A DNA stretch of 8,821 nt from Candidatus Woesearchaeota archaeon (lineage in GTDB: Archaea; Nanobdellota; Nanobdellia; Woesearchaeales; UBA525): assembly GCA_003694385.1 (NCBI GenBank), contig RFKA01000044.1, positions 1 to 8,821 of the forward strand, read 5' to 3'. Below, in pieces: positions 1-6,151 of the stretch. The position numbers and the translations under genes were made by a program. A model generated the notes under the pieces. It ran no database searches. It saw nothing but the letters and a program-made list of their open reading frames with translations, and was not told the origin of the DNA. The first letter of the stretch is position 1, and each line of letters starts with the position of its first letter.

Positions 1-721
1 AAGCGGGCTTGAGGTCCCGAACGTCCTTTCGTTGCTCGTCACCCCCCTCGGTGCCGAGAAATATGAGACCGTTCCCTTTTGGCGTCACCCGATACACTTT
101 CTTGTCAAGGACGCCGAGTACAGCGAGGGGTTGCAGGTATTCGTCGAGCCCCACTGACGTATAGGCCTCGCCGTAGGTCGCTCGGTGCACGAGCCCCATC
201 TCCTCCAGCTCAGTCGGTGTTGGGAGGTCGAGTTGGAGAAAATGATCCAGCGTCAAGATCTTAAGAAGCGAAGTGGGGGTGTACGTTGAAGGGTCATTGT
301 GAATAATCTCTTCGAGCGGAAAAGCGTAGATGCGGCCCCGGCGTGCCTGAATGGCATTCCTGAATTCTCGTGGCCGAAGGAAATCGTAGCCTGCATAACG
401 GCCCGCCCCCCCTCGCCGCAGCGTAAGGTTTCCGTTATGGGGTTGGTAGATTTCGTACTCGAAAATCGATCCTTCTAACAGCCCAGTAAATGCGTCCCCT
501 GTGAAGATCGCCCGACGGACTGTGGGGTTGCGTAAGAGTCTCCAGCTCTCTGGATGAAATACAAAGAAGCCAGCGTAAAACGTCTTGATGAAGGAATCCA
601 GAAAGAACCGGCTGAGTGGAGAGGTTCGTAAGTGGCGTCTGAGATCATCATTCGCTGCTTTGTTCTTCCGGAGTTGTTCTCGCTTGCGCTGGTATTCCTC
701 TTCTCCCCAGTCATCTCCCAT
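1..721 (-). CDS. Hypothetical protein, N-terminal 240 codons (C-terminus beyond window edge)
   Basis: The minus-strand frame from the ATG at 721 down to base 1 has no stop over 240 codons, so the gene continues past the left edge. The start is supported by a TATA box (TATAAAT on the plus strand, 744-750) centred about 26 bp upstream, which fits a leaderless transcript beginning at the ATG. The N-terminus (MGDDWGEEEYQRKREQLRK) is charged and probably helical. Residues about 40-60 are rich in Phe and Tyr (FIKTFYAGFFVFHPESW) but also carry charged and polar residues, so I do not call a membrane helix. Residues about 175-225 (LEEMGLV..., then KKVYRVTPKGNGLIF) resemble a winged-helix fold ending in a beta-hairpin wing; this is a resemblance only. 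I recognise no family and assign no function. Both plus-strand frames opposite it are short. Confidence 0.72.
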   Translation of the reverse strand, partial: MGDDWGEEEYQRKREQLRKNKAANDDLRRHLRTSPLSRFFLDSFIKTFYAGFFVFHPESWRLLRNPTVRRAIFTGDAFTGLLEGSIFEYEIYQPHNGNLTLRRGGAGRYAGYDFLRPREFRNAIQARRGRIYAFPLEEIIHNDPSTYTPTSLLKILTLDHFLQLDLPTPTELEEMGLVHRATYGEAYTSVGLDEYLQPLAVLGVLDKKVYRVTPKGNGLIFLGTEGGDEQRKDVRDLKPA

Positions 722-743
722 CAAGGCGGGGGTGCGAGGAAGG

Positions 744-750
744 TATAAAT
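744..750 (-). promoter_or_regulatory. TATA box of the leftmost minus-strand gene
   Basis: The minus strand reads ATTTATACC here. Its centre is about 26 bp upstream of the ATG at 721, the spacing expected between an archaeal TATA box and the transcription start, so the mRNA would be leaderless. The box sits 3 bp past the helicase stop codon (753-755), so the promoter occupies the whole space between the two genes. Confidence 0.55.
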
Positions 751-752
751 GT

Positions 753-1952
753 CTAACGCCGACGGCGAGCACCGAGCCGGCGGGGCCCTCCTCTCCGACG
801 CGGTCCGCCCCGCTGAGCGCGGGGCCGAGGAGGACTCGGCGGGATTCGCTCGATTTGACCCCACGCATGATAGGTGAGTTTCTCTATCTCATCGTCGTAG
901 AGGTCCATGATGGGGTCGAACTTGCGGTAGTCATCCTCGCACAGCAGCGTGATCGCTTCGCCATCAGCTCCTTGTCTGGCTGTGCGGCCGACACGGTGCA
1001 CGTAGGTTTCTGGCTCGTCGGGCAAGTCATAGTTATAGACGTGTGTGATGCCGTCGATGTGCAGGCCGCGCGCCGCGACGTCTGTTGCGACGAGGACATT
1101 GAACTTCTTGTCCTGGAAATCCTTGACGGTTCGTTCGCGTGTCGCCTGTCCCATGTTGCCGTTCACGCTCTTCGCCTTTATGCCCCGTTTGCGGAGTTCG
1201 GCCGCGACGTGGTCCGTCGCGACGATTGTACGGCAGAACACGAGCGCGCGGTCTTGGCGCTTCAAGAGCTTCGCGAGCAAGCCTATTTTCTGCCAGGGAT
1301 TGCAGACATAGTACCCTTGGAAGAGATGGCCTCGCACCTCTTGGCTCTCGATGCGGATGAGGAGCGGCTCGCGCATGTATTTCTCGCTGAGGTGCTGGAT
1401 GCGGTAGCTGATTGTGGCGCTGAAGAGGAGTGTCTGCCTGCTAGCGGGCGTCGCAGCCATGATGCGCTCGATGTCATCGATGAAGCCCATGTCGAGCATC
1501 CGGTCTGCTTCGTCGAGGACGAGGAAATCAACGTGGTCGAGCACGAGTGCTCCCTGCTCCATGAGGTCGAGGATGCGCCCGGGCGTGCCGACGACGATGT
1601 CGGTTTTCGGGAGTGCTTCTTTTTGTGGCTCGTAGCTCACCCCTCCATAGACGGTGAGGACGCGCAGGCCCGCGTTGAACTTGTCAAACTCGCCCGCTAC
1701 TTGCTTTGCGAGTTCTCTCGTCGGGCAAATGATGAGTGCGCGTACTTTTCCTTCTTCGTGCGTGAGTCGTTGCACGATGGGGATGCCGAACGCGATTGTT
1801 TTGCCGCTGCCCGTCTCGCTCTCGACGAGGAGGTCCTTGCCTTTGAGGCCGGGGGGAATGCTTTGTTGTTGGACTGGTGTTGGGTGGGTGATGCCGCGCT
1901 CGGCGAGGTTGTCCACTATCTCGTCCTTCACGCCTAGTTCCTCGAAGCTCAT
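753..1952 (-). CDS. DEAD-box ATP-dependent RNA helicase, 399 aa
   Basis: This is a superfamily 2 RNA helicase that unwinds short RNA duplexes or remodels RNPs using ATP. All core motifs are visible: Q motif (ITHPTPVQQQS, 21-31), motif I (SETGSGKT, 45-52), Ia (PTRELAKQ, 77-84), Ib (GTPGRILDL, 122-130), II (DEAD, 147-150), III (SAT, 178-180), IV (ALVFCRT, 236-242), V (ATDVAARGLHID, 289-300) and VI (HRVGRTARQG, 319-328). Motif I starts with Ser where Ala is usual. After residue 370 there is a Pro/Arg/Gly-rich basic tail (RGGPRRRGGPRR), a likely non-specific RNA-binding extension. The start MSFEELGVKD is chosen because family homology begins there. The frame stays open upstream to 2738, but that part lies antisense to pth2 and the acetyltransferase and has no helicase similarity. 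The 5' leader is long and contains a hairpin. Family assignment is firm; the RNA substrate is unknown. Confidence 0.95.
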   Translation of the reverse strand: MSFEELGVKDEIVDNLAERGITHPTPVQQQSIPPGLKGKDLLVESETGSGKTIAFGIPIVQRLTHEEGKVRALIICPTRELAKQVAGEFDKFNAGLRVLTVYGGVSYEPQKEALPKTDIVVGTPGRILDLMEQGALVLDHVDFLVLDEADRMLDMGFIDDIERIMAATPASRQTLLFSATISYRIQHLSEKYMREPLLIRIESQEVRGHLFQGYYVCNPWQKIGLLAKLLKRQDRALVFCRTIVATDHVAAELRKRGIKAKSVNGNMGQATRERTVKDFQDKKFNVLVATDVAARGLHIDGITHVYNYDLPDEPETYVHRVGRTARQGADGEAITLLCEDDYRKFDPIMDLYDDEIEKLTYHAWGQIERIPPSPPRPRAQRGGPRRRGGPRRLGARRRR

Positions 1953-1963
1953 ACTGCTACCCC

Positions 1964-1990
1964 GCGAGCAAATCTTCGTTGCTTGCTCGC
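1964..1990 (-). promoter_or_regulatory. Hairpin in the helicase 5' leader
   Basis: An exact 8-bp inverted repeat, GCGAGCAA (1964-1971) and TTGCTCGC (1983-1990), flanks an 11-nt loop. On the helicase mRNA it ends 11 nt before the ATG at 1952, separated by GGGGTAGCAGT, so the folded stem would sit beside any ribosome-binding site. A second, weaker pairing (GCGCC at 2009-2013 with GGCGC at 2026-2030) lies further upstream in the same leader. A regulatory role is inferred from position only. Confidence 0.5.
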
Positions 1991-2095
1991 TCTCGACAAC
2001 CCGACAACGCGCCAATCGGTTTTGGGGCGCCTCGCGGCAGAAGGCCGGGCGCGCGGGTTGCGTCGTCGTAGCTGCTCCACGACGAGACTCAAGAA

Positions 2096-2108
2096 GGGTT
2101 TTTAAACC
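2096..2108 (-). promoter_or_regulatory. Probable TATA box of the helicase gene
   Basis: The minus strand reads GGTTTAAAAACCC, preceded by a purine-rich CAAAGG that could serve as a BRE. Transcription would start near 2077, giving a leader of about 125 nt before the ATG at 1952. The box is centred in a 17-bp near-palindrome (2094-2110). The AT-rich stretch at 2121-2133 could also be read on this strand, which would make the leader about 25 nt longer. Confidence 0.45.
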
Positions 2109-2123
2109 TTTGGGCGGGCGAAT

Positions 2124-2132
2124 ATTTATATA
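2124..2132 (+). promoter_or_regulatory. TATA box of pth2
   Basis: TTTATATA is preceded by the purine-rich GGGCGAA as a possible BRE. Its centre is about 26 bp before the ATG at 2155, so the pth2 mRNA is predicted to be leaderless. The box is enclosed by the short inverted repeat GGCGA (2117-2121) and TCGCC (2133-2137). Confidence 0.6.
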
Positions 2133-2154
2133 TCGCCGACGGCAATGGGCGAAT

Positions 2155-2508
2155 ATGAAGCAGGTCATCATCGTGCGCGCTGACTTGCGGCTCCCGAAGG
2201 GGAAGGCTGCAGCGCAGGCGGCGCACGCGAGCGTCGAAGCGGTTCTGCGGAGCCTCGGCAGCGCTGCTGGCCGCGAGCGCGTAAAGGTTTGGCGGCAAGA
2301 AGGCATGGCGAAGATCGTGCTCAAGGCTGCTGACGAGAAAGAACTGCTCCGGCTGCTCCAGTTGGCGAAGGATGAGGGCTGTACGACGGCGCTCATCACG
2401 GACGCTGGCCGCACGGTGGTTGAGCCGGGTACGCGCACGTGTATCGCCGTGGGTCCTGCGGATGATGATGTGCTCGATGCGCTCTTCGGTAGGCTGAAAC
2501 TCTTATGA
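2155..2508 (+). CDS. pth2: Peptidyl-tRNA hydrolase, Pth2 (archaeal/eukaryotic type), 117 aa
   Basis: Pth2 cleaves the ester bond of peptidyl-tRNAs that drop off stalled ribosomes, recycling tRNA in the cytoplasm. The family signature is present from end to end: MKQVIIVRADLRLPKGKAAA at the N-terminus, followed by QAAHA (21-25), then W46 and MAKIVLK (51-57), ITDAGRT (81-87), PGTRT (91-95) and IAVGP (97-101). The length of 117 aa is normal for the family. The ATG at 2155 is chosen over the longer open frame because family homology begins exactly there and a TATA box lies about 26 bp upstream. It shares an ATGA overlap with the downstream acetyltransferase and so heads a two-gene unit. It is divergent from the helicase gene. 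It is unrelated in sequence to bacterial Pth and is one of the clearest archaeal markers in the window. Confidence 0.95.
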   Translation: MKQVIIVRADLRLPKGKAAAQAAHASVEAVLRSLGSAAGRERVKVWRQEGMAKIVLKAADEKELLRLLQLAKDEGCTTALITDAGRTVVEPGTRTCIAVGPADDDVLDALFGRLKLL

Positions 2509-2915
2509 TTCGTCAAGCGACTCCAGAAGACTGTGCGGCGTGTGCCGCGATTAGTCGGATGACAGAGCTCGCCAAGGTTGATGGGGCTTCCTACCCTGAG
2601 GAGACGTTTCAGGAGTTCTTCGCGCCGGGCGATATCTTTCTCGTTGATGAAGAAGGCGGCGTTGTGCGCGGGTTCATCGCGGGCGAGCCCATGCATGGTG
2701 ACGCACACTACCTCAGCTTGCTTGCCGTCGCCGAGCAAGGCAAGGGTGTGGGGAAAGCCCTCCTCGCCGCCTACGAGGAGGAAGTGAAGCGCATGGGCTT
2801 GTCAATGATCGTGCTCCACGCGCTCGCAATCAACACCCGCGCCAAGGAGTTCTATCGGCGGAGAGGGTACTATGGAGCGCCTGATGAAACGCCGTTCTAT
2901 AAGCGTTTATGCTAG
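2505..2915 (+). CDS. GNAT-family N-acetyltransferase, 136 aa
   Basis: GNAT enzymes transfer the acetyl group of acetyl-CoA to an amine on a small molecule or protein. The acetyl-CoA-binding motif is clear: strand LSLLAVAE (70-77) followed by QGKGVGKALL (78-87), matching Q/R-x-x-G-x-G/A. Downstream are the motif-B-like elements VLHALAINTRAKEFY (103-117) and RRRGY (118-122). The N-terminus MIRQATPEDC is the usual first strand and turn. The ATG overlaps the pth2 stop codon (ATGA), so translation is probably coupled to pth2; no strong Shine-Dalgarno is visible. The overlap suggests co-expression with peptidyl-tRNA recycling, but the substrate cannot be read from the sequence. Aminoacyl-, ribosomal-protein or drug acetylation are all possible. 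Confidence 0.9.
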   Translation: MIRQATPEDCAACAAISRMTELAKVDGASYPEETFQEFFAPGDIFLVDEEGGVVRGFIAGEPMHGDAHYLSLLAVAEQGKGVGKALLAAYEEEVKRMGLSMIVLHALAINTRAKEFYRRRGYYGAPDETPFYKRLC

Positions 2916-2946
2916 ATTCTTCTGTTCATGGCGCTGATAATGATTA

Positions 2947-2982
2947 GATGATTTGAATGATGATTTGAATGATGACTTAAAT
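2947..2982. repeat. Three tandem copies of a 12-bp unit
   Basis: The unit GATGATTTGAAT occurs twice exactly (2947-2958, 2959-2970), then once as GATGACTTAAAT (2971-2982), with a partial fourth start (GATATGAA, 2983-2990). It lies in the AT-rich 206-bp gap between the acetyltransferase stop and the lysS promoter. The rest of that gap holds an imperfect inverted repeat (GAGCAT 3019-3024, ATGCTC 3041-3046) and no convincing gene. Confidence 0.85.
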
Positions 2983-3089
2983 GATATGAAAGAGTCGCAA
3001 TAAATTCTTTCTCCTCGAGAGCATTTTGAGAGATGAGTGCATGCTCCTATGAACCGGGCTTTATCAATCTCGTTCGTGCCCGTCGGCAA

Positions 3090-3099
3090 ATTATTTAAA
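3090..3099 (+). promoter_or_regulatory. TATA box of lysS
   Basis: ATTATTTAAA is centred about 26 bp before the ATG at 3122. No Shine-Dalgarno is present between the box and the start, so a leaderless mRNA is predicted. Confidence 0.6.
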
Positions 3100-3121
3100 C
3101 GCTGCCCGACCGCAAAGCAGT

Positions 3122-4591
3122 ATGGCGTCAGAAGACCGACTGAGGCAAGAACGAATAAAGAAAATCAGTGAGTTACGCGAAGCGGGCATCGAGCCCTATC
3201 CATACCGCTACGAGCAGACGCATCACGCTACCGACATCCTAGAGAAACACGGGAAACTCAAACCAGAGACCACCACGAAAGATGTTGTGAGTGTCGCCGG
3301 GCGCGTCGTCCTCTTGCGGAAGATGGGCAAGGCGACCTTCGGCCACGTCCAAGACGAGTCGGGCAGGATACAATTCTACGCTCGCGAGGATGAGCTCGGC
3401 GAAGCCTACACGGCCATCAGGAAGCTCGACCTCGGCGACTGGCTCGGCGTGAAAGGAGAGGTTTTCACGACGAAGAGCGGCGAGGTCACCGTGCGCGCGC
3501 GGGAAGCAGTGATGCTCTGCAAGGCTGTGCGCCCGCTCCCCGAAAAACATCATGGCCTCAAGGATGTCGAGACGCGCTACCGGAAACGCCACCTCGACCT
3601 CATCGCGAATCCCAAGGTGCGGGACACCTTTAGAGCGCGGGCAGAAATTATCCGCGCAATGCGCCGCTACCTCGACAAGAGAGGATTCCTCGAGGTGGAG
3701 ACGCCGACGCTCCAGCCCGTCTATGGGGGCGCGAGTGCGCGGCCCTTCATCACGCACCACAACGCGCTCAAGCAGGACCTCTACCTGCGCATTAGCGACG
3801 AGCTCTACCTGAAACGCCTCCTCGTCGGCGGCTTCGAGCGCGTCTATGAGATTTGCAAGGACTTCCGGAATGAGGGCGTCGACACGAGTCACAATCCAGA
3901 GTTCACAATGCTTGAATGGTACATGGCGTACGGCGATTACGAAACAGGTATGCAAATGTTCGAGGAGATCATTGCCGAGGCAGCACAAGCCAGCGTGGGA
4001 ACGACGAAGCTCACCTATCAGGGGAAGAAACTCGACCTCACGCCGCCGTGGAAGCGCGCGCGGATGACGGACCTCATCAAAGAGCACGCGGGTATCGACG
4101 TCCTCACGAAGAGTCTTGAAGAGCTCCGCTCGTTCTGCGATGAGCACAACATTGCTTATGAGCAACGCGACGCCTGGGGCGTGCTCGTCGGGCACATCTT
4201 TGAGGAGTTCTGCGAACAGCACTTGTTCCAGCCGACCTTCGTCATCGACCACCCGATTGAAACGACGCCCTTGTGCAAGCCGCTCAGAGACGGTGATACG
4301 CGTTTCGTCGAGCGTTTTGAACCATTCATCGCGGGCATGGAAGTAGGGAATGCGTACAGCGAACTCAATGACCCGCTCTTGCAGCGCAAGCTCTTCGAGG
4401 ACCAGCACGAGCTCAAGATGGTTGGCGATGAGGAGGCCCACCCAATGGATGAGGATTTCCTCGAGGCCATCGAGCAGGGCATGCCTCCAACCTCGGGTGT
4501 TGGTATCGGCGTCGACCGCATCGCGATGATCCTCACAGACAGTCCATCCATCCGCGACGTCATCCTCTTTCCCGCCCTGCGCCCAGAATAG
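3122..4591 (+). CDS. lysS: Lysyl-tRNA synthetase, class II, 489 aa
   Basis: LysRS charges tRNA-Lys with lysine using ATP in the cytoplasm. This is the class II form, not the class I form found in many euryarchaea. The N-terminal OB-fold anticodon-binding domain spans about 55-135 (VVSVAGRVVLLRKMGKATFG, 55-74). The catalytic domain has motif 1 around 187-209 (RGFLEVETPTLQP, then GGASARPF), motif 2 at 248-265 (FRNEGVDTSHNPEFTMLE) and motif 3 at 461-478 (GIGVDRIAMILTDSPSIR). The lysine-pocket region ERFEPFIAGMEVGNAYSELN (397-416) is typical of LysRS rather than AspRS or AsnRS. Length is normal for bacterial and archaeal class II LysRS. It is a single-gene unit with its own TATA box; the next promoter begins about 27 bp after its stop. 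Nothing is missing or truncated. Confidence 0.97.
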   Translation: MASEDRLRQERIKKISELREAGIEPYPYRYEQTHHATDILEKHGKLKPETTTKDVVSVAGRVVLLRKMGKATFGHVQDESGRIQFYAREDELGEAYTAIRKLDLGDWLGVKGEVFTTKSGEVTVRAREAVMLCKAVRPLPEKHHGLKDVETRYRKRHLDLIANPKVRDTFRARAEIIRAMRRYLDKRGFLEVETPTLQPVYGGASARPFITHHNALKQDLYLRISDELYLKRLLVGGFERVYEICKDFRNEGVDTSHNPEFTMLEWYMAYGDYETGMQMFEEIIAEAAQASVGTTKLTYQGKKLDLTPPWKRARMTDLIKEHAGIDVLTKSLEELRSFCDEHNIAYEQRDAWGVLVGHIFEEFCEQHLFQPTFVIDHPIETTPLCKPLRDGDTRFVERFEPFIAGMEVGNAYSELNDPLLQRKLFEDQHELKMVGDEEAHPMDEDFLEAIEQGMPPTSGVGIGVDRIAMILTDSPSIRDVILFPALRPE

Positions 4592-4616
4592 CATCTCGGC
4601 ACTTGGCTTCGCGGCA

Positions 4617-4627
4617 ATATTTTTAAA
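4617..4627 (+). promoter_or_regulatory. TATA box of the protease-ligase operon
   Basis: AATATTTTTAAAGG spans the site and is centred about 27-30 bp before the ATG at 4652. This supports that ATG over the in-frame TTG at 4631, which would lie too close to the box to be on the transcript. A leaderless start is predicted. Confidence 0.55.
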
Positions 4628-4651
4628 GGCTTGAGGGTCGTCGATAAGATA

Positions 4652-5014
4652 ATGGTGACTTACAAAGACAGAACCGTTGTTGGCCTGACTGAAGACGTCA
4701 TCCTGCATCATGATGGGCGTCACGACAAGGTTCGCGCACGCATCGATACCGGCGCAGAGCGCAGTAGCGTCGATATCAACCTCGCGAGCAAGCTCAAGCT
4801 CGGTCCCGTCGTGGCGAGCAGGGTTGTGAAGAGCGCGAACGGCTCGAAGCTGCGGCCCATCGTGAAGCTCGAGGTCGAGCTTTGCGGGAGGAGGGTCACG
4901 GAGACATTCAGCCTCAGCGACCGGAGCCATATGCGCTACAAAGTGCTCATCGGCCAGAACATCCTCAAGAAAGGGTTCCTCATCGACCCGAGCAAAGGTG
5001 CGTCTCATGGGTAA
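4652..5014 (+). CDS. Retropepsin-like aspartic protease, RimB-like (COG4067 / Pfam Zn_protease), 120 aa
   Basis: The protein matches the small retropepsin-fold family once called ATP-dependent zinc proteases, typically found next to RimK ligases. The signature is KVRARIDTGAERSSVD (26-41), with the aspartyl-protease motif DTGA at 32-35. The second half has LIGQNILKKGFLID (99-112), corresponding to the family's conserved hydrophobic-Gly-x-N end. At 120 aa it is a single domain, so like other retropepsins it should need dimerisation to build the active site. No signal peptide or membrane segment is visible, so it should act in the cytoplasm. It overlaps the following RimK-like gene by 8 bp. In Pseudomonas fluorescens, RimB of the rimABK operon removes glutamates added by RimK to ribosomal protein S6. 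By analogy this protein may trim a tail added by its neighbour; the target is unknown. Confidence 0.85.
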   Translation: MVTYKDRTVVGLTEDVILHHDGRHDKVRARIDTGAERSSVDINLASKLKLGPVVASRVVKSANGSKLRPIVKLEVELCGRRVTETFSLSDRSHMRYKVLIGQNILKKGFLIDPSKGASHG

Positions 5015-6086
5015 GTACAAGGCCGCGCTGATTAGTCTCGGCAGCGAGAGCAGCGAGTGGACGCTCGACGCGATGAGGAAGTACTTCGCTGCAGTCGATG
5101 ACATTAACCTCAAGAAGATTGAAGTGAACTTCTCGGGGAAGGAGGCGGAGGTCCTCTATGAGGGAAAAGCCCTCCCCCAGTATGATTGCATTTACGCAAA
5201 GGGCAGTTTCCGCTACGCCCAGCTCCTCCAGGGCCTCACGTCGCTCCTGGGCAAAAGCTGCTACATGCCCATCGATGCAAGCGCGTTCACCGTCGCGCAC
5301 GATAAGCTCCTCACGCAGCTGGCGCTCCAGCACCACAACATCCCGATGCCCCGCACATATCAGGCAGCGACAATCGAGGCCGCGAAGAGCATCCTCAAGC
5401 AGATGAACTTCCCTATCATCATGAAGTTCCCGCAGGGGACGGGCGGCAAAGGAGTGGTGTTCGCTGAGAGTTATGCCTCAGCCAGCAGTATCCTCGACGC
5501 GTTCACGGCGCTGAACCAGCCGTTTATCCTGCAGGAGTACATCGAGACGGGTGGCACAGATGTGCGTGCCATCGTCGTTGGCGGCAAAGTCGTCGCGGCG
5601 ATGGAGCGAAAAGCGGATATCACAGAGAAGCGAGCGAATGTTCACACAGGAGGAAGAGGTGAAGCGACCGAGCTTGATGACCGGACGAAACACCTCGCGG
5701 TAAAGGTTGCCCGGGCGATTAAAGCAGACATCTGCGGCGTTGACATCCTCATGAGCGCCAAGGGCCCGCTCGTCATCGAGGCGAACGTGAGTCCGGGGCT
5801 CCAGGGCATCACCCGCGCAACGAAGGTTGATGTGGCGGACTGCATCGCGAAGTTCCTGTTTGAACGAACAACTGTCCTTCGCGAAGGGGAGCAGAAAGTG
5901 AAAGCGTCGAAAGTCTTGGAAGAAGCAGGCCTCAATGGTGACTCCCTCATCACGACGCTGGACTTCCGCGGGAACAGGGTGTTACTGCCAGAAGTCATCG
6001 TGAAGAAGGCGGGGTTCACAGAAGACGATAATTATGAGCTCTCGGTGAAGCAGGGTTCTCTGTTGATCAAGAAGTTCGAGATGTAG
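5007..6086 (+). CDS. RimK-like ATP-grasp ligase with AbrB-like C-terminal extension, 359 aa
   Basis: RimK-family ATP-grasp enzymes use ATP to form amide bonds, usually adding glutamate to a protein or cofactor. ATP-grasp motifs are clear: IIMKFPQGTGGKGVVFAES (137-155), ILQEYIETGGTDVRAIVVGG (174-193), the RimK-type loop KRANVHTGGRGEA (208-220), and CGVDILMS (243-250) followed by VIEANVSPGLQGI (256-268) with metal-binding Glu and Asn. An N-terminal preATP-grasp domain occupies about 1-95. After residue 315 the sequence RGNRVLLPEVIVKKAGFT, then YELSVKQGSLLIKK, follows the AbrB/MazE swapped-hairpin pattern; this is not part of standard RimK. The ATG at 5007 is preferred over the GTG at 4998 because AGGTG (4996-5000) lies 6 nt before it as a Shine-Dalgarno. 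The start overlaps the protease gene by 8 bp, so the two are co-translated. The related MptN and CofF cofactor ligases are alternatives, but protease pairing favours a protein target. Confidence 0.88.
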   Translation: MGKYKAALISLGSESSEWTLDAMRKYFAAVDDINLKKIEVNFSGKEAEVLYEGKALPQYDCIYAKGSFRYAQLLQGLTSLLGKSCYMPIDASAFTVAHDKLLTQLALQHHNIPMPRTYQAATIEAAKSILKQMNFPIIMKFPQGTGGKGVVFAESYASASSILDAFTALNQPFILQEYIETGGTDVRAIVVGGKVVAAMERKADITEKRANVHTGGRGEATELDDRTKHLAVKVARAIKADICGVDILMSAKGPLVIEANVSPGLQGITRATKVDVADCIAKFLFERTTVLREGEQKVKASKVLEEAGLNGDSLITTLDFRGNRVLLPEVIVKKAGFTEDDNYELSVKQGSLLIKKFEM

Positions 6087-6151
6087 AGTAACCCCAACAA
6101 GCAACTACCCTGTTGATGTTTGAAGATAAAGTGCGGAGAGGTTTGGTTCCG

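Noticed and set aside
585..1937. A 450-codon open frame on the plus strand.
   Set aside because: It is antisense to the helicase, whose motifs are complete. The protein is low-complexity with no recognisable domain; codon bias of the real gene keeps the opposite strand open.
1953..2738. N-terminal extension of the helicase frame up to 2738.
   Set aside because: It runs antisense through pth2 and the acetyltransferase and through the divergent promoter; helicase homology starts at MSFEELG (1952).
2947..2982. The 12-bp repeats as a CRISPR-like array.
   Set aside because: The units are directly adjacent with no spacers and are far too short.
2907..3089. A 60-codon minus-strand frame containing repeated FKSS units.
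   Set aside because: It needs a TTG start, and its repeats simply translate the 12-bp DNA repeat. No promoter or ribosome-binding site supports it.
4998..5006. GTG at 4998 as the ligase start.
   Set aside because: The ATG at 5007 has AGGTG at the right spacing and MGKYKAALISLG is a normal beginning; the GTG is itself part of that Shine-Dalgarno.
3239..5113. A 624-codon open frame on the minus strand across lysS, the protease and the start of the ligase.
   Set aside because: It crosses three well-supported genes and two promoters, has no family motifs, and is explained by GC-rich codon use.
6087..6151. A possible terminator hairpin between the convergent ligase and regulator genes (CAACA 6095-6099, TGTTG 6111-6115).
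   Set aside because: The stem is only 5 bp with an 11-nt loop and no T-run follows on either strand.
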